Assembly (NCBI RefSeq): GCF_900475285.1
Contig: NZ_LS483370.1
Coordinates: 4,540,001-4,604,000, forward strand
Direction of reading: 5' to 3'
Source: Pseudomonas taetrolens
Lineage (GTDB): Bacteria; Pseudomonadota; Gammaproteobacteria; Pseudomonadales; Pseudomonadaceae
DNA length: 64,000 nt
Numbering within the stretch: position 1 is the first letter of the stretch; every line of letters starts with the position of its first letter. The position numbers and the translations under genes were made by a program. Below, piece by piece: positions 11,468-19,390 of the stretch. The notes under the pieces are model-generated. The model did no database searches and was not told the DNA's origin. It saw nothing but the letters and a program-made list of their open reading frames with translations.

Positions 11468-13165
11468 TCAGCCGTTAACCATCGGCAGGTTCAGGCCCTG
11501 CTCGTTGGCGCAGTCAATGGCGATGTCGTAGCCGGCATCGGCATGGCGCATCACCCCGGTGGCCGGGTCGTTGTGCAGGACGCGGGCAATGCGTTCGGCC
11601 GCTTCGTCGGTGCCATCACACACGATCACCATCCCCGAATGCTGCGAGAAGCCCATGCCAACGCCACCGCCGTGGTGCAGCGAAACCCAGGTCGCGCCGC
11701 TCGCGGTGTTGAGCAAGGCGTTGAGCAGCGGCCAGTCGGAGACTGCATCCGAGCCATCCTTCATCGATTCGGTTTCGCGGTTCGGGCTGGACACCGAACC
11801 CGAATCCAGGTGGTCGCGACCGATCACGATCGGTGCTTTCAACTCACCGCTGCGTACCATTTCGTTGAACGCCAGGCCGAGCTTGGCGCGCTGACCCAGG
11901 CCAACCCAGCAGATACGTGCCGGCAGACCCTGGAAGCTGATGCGCTCGCGGGCCATGTCCAGCCAGTTGTGCAGGTGGGCGTCGTCGGCAATCAGTTCTT
12001 TGACCTTGGCGTCGGTTTTGTAAATGTCTTCCGGATCACCCGACAGCGCAACCCAGCGGAACGGGCCTACGCCACGGCAGAACAAGGGACGGATATAAGC
12101 CGGTACAAAACCCGGGAAGTCGAAGGCGTTTTCGACGCCGACTTCCTTGGCCATCTGACGGATGTTGTTACCGTAGTCGAAGGTCGGAATACCGGCTTTC
12201 TGGAACGCCAGCATGGCTTCGACGTGTTCGCCCATGGAGGCTTTGGCGGCTTTGACCACGGCAGCCGGATCGGTCACGGCGCGGTCGCGGTACTGTTCCC
12301 AGGTCCAGCCTTTGGGCAGGTAGCCGTTAAGCGGGTCGTGAGCGCTGGTCTGGTCGGTGACCATGTCCGGACGTACGCCACGGCGGACCATTTCTGGCAG
12401 CAATTCGGCAGCATTCCCGCACAGGGCGATAGAAATGGCTTTGCCCTCAGCGGTGTATTTCGCGATACGCGCCAGCGCGTCATCCAGGTCCACGGCTTGT
12501 TCGTCGACATAACGGGTCGCCAGACGGAAATCGATGCGACTCTGCTGGCATTCGATGTTCAGCGAGCAGGCACCGGCCAGAGTGGCGGCCAGAGGCTGCG
12601 CACCGCCCATGCCACCCAGGCCGGCGGTGAGTACCCATTTGCCCACCAGGCTGCCGTTGTAATGCTGGCGCCCGGCTTCAACGAAGGTCTCGTACGTGCC
12701 CTGAACGATGCCCTGGCTACCGATGTAGATCCAACTGCCAGCGGTCATCTGCCCATACATGGCCAGGCCCTTGGCGTCGAGTTCGTTGAAGTGCTCCCAC
12801 GTGGCCCAGTGTGGCACCAGGTTGGAGTTGGCGATCAGCACACGGGGCGCGTTGCTGTGGGTTTTGAACACACCGACCGGCTTGCCCGACTGCACCAGCA
12901 GGGTTTCGTCATCGTTGAGGTTGGTCAGGCTCTCGACAATCTTGTCGTAGCACTCCCAGTTACGCGCCGCGCGACCAATACCGCCATACACCACCAGCTC
13001 GGTCGGGTTCTCGGCCACTTGCGGGTCGAGGTTGTTCATCAGCATCCGCAACGGTGCTTCGGTCATCCAGCTCTTGGCGGTGAGCTGGGTGCCGCGTGCT
13101 GCACGGATTTCACCGTCACGGTGGCGGGTGAACGCAGCAGGCGATTTTGGGGTAGTTGAAGTCAC
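11468..13165 (-). CDS. hutU: Urocanate hydratase
   Basis: HutU converts urocanate to 4-imidazolone-5-propionate using tightly bound NAD+. I place the start at GTG 13165 because GAGGAG lies 6 nt upstream and the protein then has 565 aa, the family length. The frame stays open upstream for 83 codons, but that extension runs through the HutC operator and promoter. Family blocks seen are [15 protein letters not shown], the NAD-binding [14 protein letters not shown] (about residues 175-190), and [10 protein letters not shown], which carries the catalytic-site Cys. It is the first gene of the hutU-H-T-I-G unit. Confidence 0.97.
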   Translation of the reverse strand: MTSTTPKSPAAFTRHRDGEIRAARGTQLTAKSWMTEAPLRMLMNNLDPQVAENPTELVVYGGIGRAARNWECYDKIVESLTNLNDDETLLVQSGKPVGVFKTHSNAPRVLIANSNLVPHWATWEHFNELDAKGLAMYGQMTAGSWIYIGSQGIVQGTYETFVEAGRQHYNGSLVGKWVLTAGLGGMGGAQPLAATLAGACSLNIECQQSRIDFRLATRYVDEQAVDLDDALARIAKYTAEGKAISIALCGNAAELLPEMVRRGVRPDMVTDQTSAHDPLNGYLPKGWTWEQYRDRAVTDPAAVVKAAKASMGEHVEAMLAFQKAGIPTFDYGNNIRQMAKEVGVENAFDFPGFVPAYIRPLFCRGVGPFRWVALSGDPEDIYKTDAKVKELIADDAHLHNWLDMARERISFQGLPARICWVGLGQRAKLGLAFNEMVRSGELKAPIVIGRDHLDSGSVSSPNRETESMKDGSDAVSDWPLLNALLNTASGATWVSLHHGGGVGMGFSQHSGMVIVCDGTDEAAERIARVLHNDPATGVMRHADAGYDIAIDCANEQGLNLPMVNG

Positions 13166-13221
13166 GGGTAACTCCTCAGCGATGGGCAGATGCGTCAGGC
13201 AAAAATGGGCAGACGCACACT

Positions 13222-13241
13222 TATGTACTTGTACATACAAG
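13222..13241. promoter_or_regulatory. Predicted HutC operator upstream of hutU
   Basis: Two overlapping palindromes occur: TATGTAC-TT-GTACATA (13222-13237, perfect) and CTTGTACATACAAG (13228-13241). The second contains the TGTA-N2-TACA core reported for HutC, the GntR-family urocanate-responsive repressor. It covers the expected start point of the sigma-54-like promoter next to it, so bound HutC would block initiation. Confidence 0.65.
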
Positions 13242-13245
13242 CATA

Positions 13246-13261
13246 TGCAAGTAAACGGCCA
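13246..13261 (-). promoter_or_regulatory. Candidate sigma-54 promoter for hutU
   Basis: On the minus strand the sequence is TGGCCGTTTACTTGCA. This matches the -24 TGGC and -12 TTGCA elements of the sigma-54 consensus with correct spacing; positions 5-7 deviate. RpoN/CbrB control of hutU is established in P. fluorescens SBW25, and the site fits that. Confidence 0.55.
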
Positions 13262-13436
13262 ACCTGATGAATCCGTCAATGAAAATATTGAAAGTCCCGT
13301 AAATACAGGCTTTAAACGAAGTGGGGCATTTCTGGGGGAGGACGCGTAAAACGCAAAGTTGTTACTTGATGCGTCTTTTTGGGGCGTTCGGTAACAGGCT
13401 GAGGAACAAATCAATCATCTGATCCCACACCTGCAG

Positions 13437-13516
13437 GCGCGTGCGTGCTCGCGATCAGATCGATGGGGTGTATCAGGCAGATCGCGTCGCCTGCAGGAGC
13501 AAGCTCGCCCCTGCAG
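13437..13516. repeat. REP-like pair downstream of hutD
   Basis: GCGTGCGTGCTCGCGATCAG faces a partner CTGCAGGAGCAAGCTCGCC, both of the GCGAGC REP family. The element lies between the hutD stop and the hutU promoter region. The remaining gap (13262-13436) shows no further gene. Confidence 0.55.
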
Positions 13517-13531
13517 TTTCAGTGCAGAGGT

Positions 13532-14110
13532 TTAGATCGCGCTCAACTCGATCAGGCAACAACGACCCTTGACCATGATGTCCAGCAATTCATGGTTGCC
13601 GTTGAGCTGCAGGCAATCGTAGCGCCCCAGCTGTTCGTGATGGGTGTTACCCAGCTGCGCATAGACCTGTTCGCTGGCGCTGAAAATCAGCACCGTATGG
13701 GCCGAACTGAACAACTTCTGTGGCGTGGCAGCGTCCAGCCATTGCAACCGTGCCCTGTAACGGTCAGGGGCATAGATCAGGTTGAAGTCGCGAATCGGTC
13801 CATCCGTGAGCGTGCAGTTGACTGCACTTTCACCCTTGAAGGCGAAAGCGTCGAACGGCAACAGTGGTCGGGTCAATTGACCATCAACGTCCAGGCTCAT
13901 GCCCGCACCTTGAAGCACGCTGATCACGCGCTGATAGCCGTCAAAACGGGAAAACCCGCCTGACTCGCCGATATCTGCAATCGACAGACGCCAGCCAAAG
14001 CCTTCAAGGCCCTCGCCGGCATCGCGGGTGATTTCTTCGGTACTGCCGCCGCCATTTTTCCAGGGCATGCGCGGGTAATCGGCGGCGCGTAACACTTTCA
14101 GCTCGTTCAT
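13532..14110 (-). CDS. hutD: HutD family protein (cupin, hut governor)
   Basis: This is a 192-aa beta-rich cupin-fold protein of the HutD/Ves family. Conserved blocks are MPWKNGGGSTEEI (residues 17-29) and GWRLSIADIGESGGFSRFDGY. In P. fluorescens SBW25, HutD is proposed to limit maximal hut expression by binding N-formylglutamate; no enzyme activity is established. Its ATG overlaps the stop of hutC by 4 nt, so it is translated with the repressor. It is followed by a REP pair rather than running directly into hutU. Confidence 0.92.
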   Translation of the reverse strand: MNELKVLRAADYPRMPWKNGGGSTEEITRDAGEGLEGFGWRLSIADIGESGGFSRFDGYQRVISVLQGAGMSLDVDGQLTRPLLPFDAFAFKGESAVNCTLTDGPIRDFNLIYAPDRYRARLQWLDAATPQKLFSSAHTVLIFSASEQVYAQLGNTHHEQLGRYDCLQLNGNHELLDIMVKGRCCLIELSAI

Positions 14111-14856
14111 TTACTGAAACGTCCTTCGAGACGATGACGGGAACCGGGGTGAATCAGGCGGGCAGCCGTCACGGGCTGGCGGCCTGACCATGTGCGGCGG
14201 CGTATCAGCAAGCAGGGCTCGCTGGGCTCGATTTGCAGCAGCTTGCACTCTTGCGGGTCAGCGAGAATCGCTTCAACCACGTGCTCGCCTTCTGTCAGCG
14301 GCGCGACCTGGGACAAATAGGCGTAAGGCGTTTGCAGAGTGAAATCTTGCTTGAGGTAGTCCGGTGCCACCTGGGCATTCACGAAACGGTCCTCAATTTG
14401 CACGGCAATCCCGTTTTCGTAATGGACGATCAACGAGTGAAAGACCTTCTGCCCTTCGCGCATATCGAGTACGGCGGCACGTTCGGAGCCTGCAGTTTCT
14501 TCGCCCAGGGTAATGACCTTGCAGCTGTGCTGATGGCCGCGTGCAGCAATTTCATCGGCGATATTGTTGACTTCAAACAACGCCGATTGGGTTTTGGGTT
14601 CAGCTACGAATGTACCGACACCCTGCATGCGGACCAACAAGCCGTCGGCGGTCATCTCACGCAGCGCACGGTTAATGGTCATGCGGCTGAAACCCAACTG
14701 GCTGACCAGTTCGCTTTCAGAAGGCACGCGGTAATGCGGCGGCCAGTTACCACTCTGAATTTGTTGAGTGATCATCTGCTTTACTCGGGCGTAAAGCGGT
14801 GCCGGGCTGTCGCCCATGTGGGCAGCCAGCGGGGACACGACAGGCGGAGTCGACAC
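14107..14856 (-). CDS. hutC: Histidine utilization repressor HutC (GntR/HutC family)
   Basis: This GntR-type regulator represses the hut genes and is relieved by urocanate. The start at GTG 14856 is preferred because AAGGA lies 6 nt upstream; the frame is open to 14949, but that stretch covers the operator. The product is 249 aa. The winged-helix DNA-binding domain spans about residues 20-85, with YRVPSESELVSQLGFSRMT and TINRALREMTADGLL as the helix-turn-helix and wing. A UTRA ligand-binding domain follows (about 100-240). It is divergent from hutF and coupled to hutD. The operator at 14927-14936 suggests autoregulation. Confidence 0.95.
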   Translation of the reverse strand: MSTPPVVSPLAAHMGDSPAPLYARVKQMITQQIQSGNWPPHYRVPSESELVSQLGFSRMTINRALREMTADGLLVRMQGVGTFVAEPKTQSALFEVNNIADEIAARGHQHSCKVITLGEETAGSERAAVLDMREGQKVFHSLIVHYENGIAVQIEDRFVNAQVAPDYLKQDFTLQTPYAYLSQVAPLTEGEHVVEAILADPQECKLLQIEPSEPCLLIRRRTWSGRQPVTAARLIHPGSRHRLEGRFSK

Positions 14857-14926
14857 AGGCAATCCTTGTTCATGAGTTAGGGGACGTAGCTTGCCGGAGT
14901 TTACCGGGCAGGCAAACGTCTGTATA

Positions 14927-14936
14927 TGTATATACA
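14927..14936. promoter_or_regulatory. Predicted HutC operator between hutC and hutF
   Basis: TGTATATACA is a perfect palindrome and an exact TGTA-N2-TACA site. It lies 27 nt before the hutF start and 71 nt before the hutC start, where one bound repressor could control both divergent genes. Confidence 0.65.
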
Positions 14937-14962
14937 AATAACAAACCATGGGGTCTGAACCG

Positions 14963-16327
14963 ATGTCCGTCTTTTTTGCTGAGCGTGCGCTCTTACCGAC
15001 AGGCTGGGCTACCGATGTCCGTATTGAGGTCAGCGCCGAAGGCTATCTGACTCACATTCATACCAATGCCGACGCACACGGCGCCGAACGTCTCAACGGG
15101 CCTCTGCTGCCGGGCATGCCGAATCTGCATTCCCATGCGTTCCAGCGTGCAATGGCCGGTTTGGCTGAAGTGGCCGGCAACCCGAATGACAGCTTCTGGA
15201 CCTGGCGCGACCTGATGTATCGGCTGGTGGGTAAAATCAGCCCCGAGCAGCTCGGCGTCATCGCCCGTCAGTTGTATATCGAGATGCTCAAGGCCGGTTA
15301 CACCTCGGTCGCGGAGTTCCATTACGTGCATCACGATACCGCCGGACAGCCCTATGCCAATCCGGCGGAGCTGGCGCTGCGCATCAGCGAAGCCGCAAGT
15401 TCGACAGGGATCGGCCTGACCTTGCTGCCGGTTCTCTACAGCCATGCAGGTTTTGGCGGCCAGACCCCGAATGAAGGTCAGCGCCGCTTTATCAACAGCA
15501 CCGAGCAGTACCTGAAACTGCAACAGCAACTCAAGCCGCTGCTGGCGCAACACCCGATGCAACAGCTGGGTCTGTGTTTCCACTCGCTGCGCGCCGTCAC
15601 CCCGGAACAAATCCAGCAGGTCTTGCACGCCAGCGATTCGACCTGCCCGGTGCATATCCACATTGCCGAACAGCAAAAGGAAGTCGACGACTGCTTGGGA
15701 TGGAGCGGCAAACGCCCCATCCAGTGGCTGTATGACAATGTTGATGTCGATGCACGCTGGTGCCTGGTGCACGCCACCCATGCCAACGCTGACGAAGTCC
15801 GTCTGATGGCGCAAAGCCAGGCCGTAGCCGGGCTGTGCCTGACCACCGAAGCCAACCTGGGAGACGGTATTTTCCCGGCAGTGGATTACCTCGCCCAAGG
15901 AGGCCGTCTGGGCATCGGCTCGGACAGCCATGTCTCGTTAAGCGTGGTCGAAGAGCTGCGGTGGCTGGAGTATGGCCAGCGCTTGCGTGATCAGCGCCGT
16001 AACCGGTTGTATCGCAGCGATCAGCCAATGGTGGGCCGAACCCTGTACGACGCAGCTCTGGCCGGTGGTGCACAAGCCATGGGCCAACCGGTTGCCGGTC
16101 TGGCCGTTGGCCAGCGCGCCGACTGGCTGGTGCTCGACGGTAACGACCCGTACCTGGCCACGGCTCAGGACGACGCCATTCTCAATCGCTGGTTGTTTGC
16201 CGGCGGCGATCGCCAGGTACGCGATGTGCTGGTGAACGGCCAGTGGGTGGTTCGCGATGGCCGCCACGCCGATGAAGAAGCCAGTTGCCGCGATTTCACC
16301 CGGGTGCTGCGCGAGCTGTTGGGCTAG
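14963..16327 (+). CDS. hutF: Formimidoylglutamate deiminase
   Basis: HutF deaminates N-formimidoyl-L-glutamate to N-formyl-L-glutamate and ammonia, feeding HutG. The start at 14963 (MSVFFAERALLP) matches family N-termini. An ATG 15 nt earlier has no ribosome site, and the chosen one has only a weak GGGG-containing site. The product is 454 aa. The metal-dependent amidohydrolase barrel shows the metal motif MPNLHSHAFQRAM (about residue 52), VHIHIAEQ, HATHANADE, and GSDSHVSLS near 320. It is the only plus-strand gene of the hut locus, sharing its control region with hutC. Confidence 0.96.
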   Translation: MSVFFAERALLPTGWATDVRIEVSAEGYLTHIHTNADAHGAERLNGPLLPGMPNLHSHAFQRAMAGLAEVAGNPNDSFWTWRDLMYRLVGKISPEQLGVIARQLYIEMLKAGYTSVAEFHYVHHDTAGQPYANPAELALRISEAASSTGIGLTLLPVLYSHAGFGGQTPNEGQRRFINSTEQYLKLQQQLKPLLAQHPMQQLGLCFHSLRAVTPEQIQQVLHASDSTCPVHIHIAEQQKEVDDCLGWSGKRPIQWLYDNVDVDARWCLVHATHANADEVRLMAQSQAVAGLCLTTEANLGDGIFPAVDYLAQGGRLGIGSDSHVSLSVVEELRWLEYGQRLRDQRRNRLYRSDQPMVGRTLYDAALAGGAQAMGQPVAGLAVGQRADWLVLDGNDPYLATAQDDAILNRWLFAGGDRQVRDVLVNGQWVVRDGRHADEEASCRDFTRVLRELLG

Positions 16328-16334
16328 CCAATAC

Positions 16335-16370
16335 CCGCCCGTGTAGCCGCCGCAGGGGCTACACGGGCGG
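16335..16370. terminator. Long perfect hairpin downstream of hutF
   Basis: CCGCCCGTGTAGCC and GGCTACACGGGCGG form a perfect 14-bp stem 7 nt after the hutF stop. There is no T tract. The GTAGCC core relates it to the local REP family. It probably protects or ends the hutF transcript. The rest of 16371-16498 holds only a degenerate palindromic stretch. Confidence 0.6.
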
Positions 16371-16498
16371 AATCCGTAGAGGTGGCGCATCCAATCGGGC
16401 TTTACGACTGCTGCGCAGCCGGACGTAGCCTCGCTGAGCTCGGCAACTGCTACGATCTGTAGTCGCAAAGCTGCGGTGCTTGATCGGCAACAGAGTAT

Positions 16499-18436
16499 CT
16501 ACAGAGAAAGCAGTTCTTTCGCAGCCCATTCACGGACGTCGGCGTACGGATAGTTTTCCAAAGCCGCAAATCCCGGAATGGCTCGTGCCTTCATTTTGGT
16601 AAACAACGGCACACTGATTCCGCACAGAAAACGTGTCAGGCGTTCCGCCGGGGGATAACTCCCGACGAACGCCTGATGCCTGTGGATAAAATCGCCGCAC
16701 AGCGCTGCAACGTTTTTATCCACAAGCGGCAACAGTGCAGGAGGCTCAGGCAACTGTGCGACCTGACCCGCGCACACCGAACAATGCCCGCACAGCTGCG
16801 GCGCCTGCTCGTCACCAAAATACTGCGCCAGACGATAGCTCAGGCAGGTATCACTGGCAAATAACGCCAGCATTGCATGGATGCGCACGATCTCGCCGTG
16901 CTCATGGGCCGTGAAGTAACGGTGCAGCTCCTGACTCAGTGCTTGCGGATCGAAGTCACTCACCAGCACGCTGTAGACCTCTGTCATTTGCTTGCTTTCA
17001 AGCTCGATCCAGCCCTTCTCCTGGAAGTAATCCAGCGCTTTGACCACCCGATTGCGGTCGGCCTGGTGCTGCGCGTACAACGCGTCGAAATTGACCGTGG
17101 CCCAGGTTCGGGCGCGGCTGGAGGTCTGGATGATCGCTGAAACAAACTGCTGGCGCTCACCCTCGAACCTGGCCAGCAGGACTTCAGGGTCAATCAGGAA
17201 CTTGAAGCGGTATTCGGCAAAGTAGGCATAACGCGGCGCAATCAGGCCCCGTAATTCCAGCTGCACCAACAAGGTTTTGAGCGGCAACTGACGAATATTG
17301 CTCTGATCGGACAAAGGTAACAGCATGAATTCCCACTGCCCTTCGGGAATCGCTGCCCGCAGTTCATCGAGCACACAGCGGATACCTTGCAGCTCAGGCG
17401 TATCGCCGTACACAAAGTTTTCCAACACGTTGAGGCTGTCACGATTGGCAAGCACCAGACACTCGGATGGCTGGCCATCGCGCCCAGCCCGGCCAATTTC
17501 CTGACTGTAGTTCTCAATCGACTTGGGCAAGTCGAAATGCACCACATTACGGATATCGCTTTTATCGATCCCCATGCCAAATGCAATGGTCGCCACGATG
17601 CAATTCAATTGCCCGCTCATGAACTGGCGCTGAATGCCTTCACGCTGATCATGAGGCAACCCGGCGTGATAAGCGTTGGCGCTGATGCCATGCTGGTTCA
17701 GGTGATAGGCAATCTGCTCGGCGGTCTTTTGCAAGGTGACATACACAATGCTCGGCTGGCCGCTGCGTTCGCCCATCCACTGCACCAGACGCTCACGCTT
17801 GGCGGCACCGGAGACGGGTTCGACCCACAGATCGAGATTGGCGCGATAGAAACCGGTGGTGACAACGTCCGATTCTGCAATCGAAAATTTGGCCTGCATG
17901 TCCGCAATCACATTCGGCGTCGCGGTCGCCGTCAGCAACAAGGCCTGCGGGATGTTGAACTGGCGCTGGTAGTCGGGGAGCTTCAAGTAATCCGGGCGGA
18001 AGTTATGCCCCCATTCGGAAATACAGTGCGCTTCATCCACCACCAGCAATGAAATCGGTACCTGCTGCAAAAAGTTACGGAAGCGCTCGTTCTTCAGGCG
18101 CTCGACCGAAATCATCAGAATCTTCAGTTCGCCGGCTTTGGCCCGTGCCATCACCGCACTGGCGTCCTCCCGGCTTTGGGCCGAATCAATACTGGCCGCG
18201 GCAATCCCGTGGCGTTGCAAAAACGCCAGTTGATCCTGCATCAACGCCAGCAGAGGCGACACCACCAGTGTCAGGTGCGGCAAGAGCAGCGCAGGCAGTT
18301 GGTAACACAAAGACTTGCCCGACCCCGTCGGAAAAATCGCCGCCGCCGAACGCCCGTCCAGCACGGCACCGATCGCCGCTTCTTGCCCGGCACGAAACTG
18401 GGGATAGCCGAAAACCTGTTCCAGGGTGTTATGCAT
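16499..18436 (-). CDS. recQ: RecQ-family ATP-dependent DNA helicase
   Basis: This is a 3'-to-5' superfamily-2 DNA helicase. The start at 18436 (MHNTLEQVFGYPQFR) is supported by TGGAG 8 nt upstream; an upstream in-frame start at 18469 is less likely. The product is 645 aa. The Walker A PTGSGKS ends near residue 42, the DEAH box is at 134-137, and motif VI is IGRAGRDGQPSE. A zinc-binding segment with four Cys (SDTCLSY...LCGHCSVC) lies near residues 515-545, after a winged-helix-like stretch. The C-terminal 90 residues do not look like the HRDC domain of E. coli RecQ, so this is a RecQ relative whose exact ortholog class I cannot fix. It is monocistronic. Confidence 0.88.
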   Translation of the reverse strand: MHNTLEQVFGYPQFRAGQEAAIGAVLDGRSAAAIFPTGSGKSLCYQLPALLLPHLTLVVSPLLALMQDQLAFLQRHGIAAASIDSAQSREDASAVMARAKAGELKILMISVERLKNERFRNFLQQVPISLLVVDEAHCISEWGHNFRPDYLKLPDYQRQFNIPQALLLTATATPNVIADMQAKFSIAESDVVTTGFYRANLDLWVEPVSGAAKRERLVQWMGERSGQPSIVYVTLQKTAEQIAYHLNQHGISANAYHAGLPHDQREGIQRQFMSGQLNCIVATIAFGMGIDKSDIRNVVHFDLPKSIENYSQEIGRAGRDGQPSECLVLANRDSLNVLENFVYGDTPELQGIRCVLDELRAAIPEGQWEFMLLPLSDQSNIRQLPLKTLLVQLELRGLIAPRYAYFAEYRFKFLIDPEVLLARFEGERQQFVSAIIQTSSRARTWATVNFDALYAQHQADRNRVVKALDYFQEKGWIELESKQMTEVYSVLVSDFDPQALSQELHRYFTAHEHGEIVRIHAMLALFASDTCLSYRLAQYFGDEQAPQLCGHCSVCAGQVAQLPEPPALLPLVDKNVAALCGDFIHRHQAFVGSYPPAERLTRFLCGISVPLFTKMKARAIPGFAALENYPYADVREWAAKELLSL

Positions 18437-18571
18437 CACTGTCACTCCATTGACCGCTGCAAAGCGCAAAACTTTATCGCGAGATATACAGTCGATCGAG
18501 AAAAGGTCGGGGGCAAATTGAGAGGGGATGATACAGGGTCAGGCGGGATGCCTCGAATGCAGACGAAAACC

Positions 18572-18749
18572 TCAGTGAAGGCGTTTTTTTGCTGCTTTGC
18601 AGGCGCCATTGTCATCACGTCGACCTACATCAAGCACCAGAACCACCAAGCGATAATAGAAATATCCCCCGCTTTCACGTAGGTGCCCCTGGGGTCTTTT
18701 TCAGATCGGTTACAGAGGCAGCGACTTTAGCGAGCATGGCAAGTGTCAT
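18572..18749 (-). pseudogene. Decayed StbDE/RelBE-type toxin-antitoxin remnant
   Basis: On the minus strand an ATG at 18749 opens a 24-residue peptide, MTLAMLAKVAASVTDLKK plus a short tail, that stops at 18675. This closely resembles the N-terminus of StbD/Phd-type antitoxins. In the +1 frame, overlapping its end and running to a stop at 18572, is a stretch ending RLVVLVLDVGRRDDN...AAKKRLH. It resembles the C-terminal strand and tail of RelE/StbE toxins. The antitoxin C-terminus and most of the toxin are missing, as if one internal deletion joined the two genes. No functional product is expected. Similarity was judged by eye, so the family call is an inference. Confidence 0.5.
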
Positions 18750-18782
18750 GATATGACCTCATATCTGTGTGTGAGGGGTGAC

Positions 18783-18944
18783 TCATTCCTTATGCGTGTA
18801 AATCTTCTGAGTCAGAATGCCTCGATGCCAGAGGTTGAATGCAGGCGCTGAATAAAACTCACCCTCTGGGAATCGACTAACCAGCACCGAAAGCAGCACC
18901 ATCAAAAGAATGTTCAAAGACACCTTTAAAAGCACACTTAACAT
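18783..18944 (-). CDS. Possible small membrane protein, 53 aa
   Basis: This is an open frame of 53 codons from ATG 18944. The N-terminus is strongly hydrophobic (about residues 3-22: SVLLKVSLNILLMVLLSVLV), followed by a short polar tail with FPEGEFYS and a KIYTHKE end. The predicted layout is one membrane helix with a small C-terminal domain. The nearest purine-rich site (AAGG) is 11 nt away, so translation is uncertain. It ends 33 nt before the toxin-antitoxin remnant on the same strand. I do not recognise a family. Confidence 0.3.
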   Translation of the reverse strand: MLSVLLKVSLNILLMVLLSVLVSRFPEGEFYSAPAFNLWHRGILTQKIYTHKE

Positions 18945-18970
18945 CAAGTAAACCGCCTTACGGACCTTCC

Positions 18971-19324
18971 ATGATGAAACTCGCCGCCGACCTCCCTGAC
19001 ACCCACACCCTGCGCGAGCTGATGCAGTTGCTGCATGAAGAAATCGGCCTGCCGGAACACAAAACCATCAGCCTGAGGACATCAATCAACGGGGACTTGG
19101 GCTGCAATGGCTCGGATGCCCAACACCTGATGGAAACACTTGAGGAACGATTCGGGCTGGAACTGGCCGATTACGATGCGTACCGTTATTTTCAGCCCGC
19201 GGGCAATGACCCGCACTTCAAGCGCAGCGCCAAAGGCCGGGGCGACAAGGTGCCACTGACCATCGGCATGCTGTATGCGGCCATCCAGAGCGGCCAATGG
19301 GATACGCGAACCCTGGAAGGCTGA
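18971..19324 (+). CDS. DUF1493 family protein
   Basis: This is a 117-aa, mostly helical soluble protein. The N-terminal half resembles the small acyl-carrier-like fold assigned to DUF1493: a helix TLRELMQLLHEEIGLP, then LGCNGSDAQHLMETLEERFGLEL, where a carrier protein would have its DSL motif. The phosphopantetheine Ser context (DSL) is not intact, so carrier activity is doubtful. Function is unknown for the family. Two adjacent ATGs (18971, 18974) are possible starts. It ends just before a bidirectional terminator shared with pckA. Confidence 0.7.
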   Translation: MMKLAADLPDTHTLRELMQLLHEEIGLPEHKTISLRTSINGDLGCNGSDAQHLMETLEERFGLELADYDAYRYFQPAGNDPHFKRSAKGRGDKVPLTIGMLYAAIQSGQWDTRTLEG

Positions 19325-19334
19325 ATCGCAGACA

Positions 19335-19366
19335 CAAAAAAACCGCCCTTTCAGGCGGTTTTTTTG
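19335..19366. terminator. Bidirectional terminator, DUF1493 gene / pckA
   Basis: An A-rich run, then ACCGCC-CTTTCA-GGCGGT, then a T tract. The hairpin works as a Rho-independent terminator in both directions between the convergent genes. Confidence 0.9.
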
Positions 19367-19390
19367 TGGATCAACGCACTGGCCGAATGC

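Noticed and set aside
11468..13414. Longer hutU reading frame with 83 extra N-terminal codons
   Set aside because: The extension crosses the HutC operator and the sigma-54-like promoter and has no family similarity. The GTG at 13165 has a good ribosome site.
18548..18682. A 44-codon plus-strand frame (MPRMQTKTSVKAFF...)
   Set aside because: No ribosome site is present, and the same DNA reads as the toxin-like remnant on the other strand, which is the better explanation.
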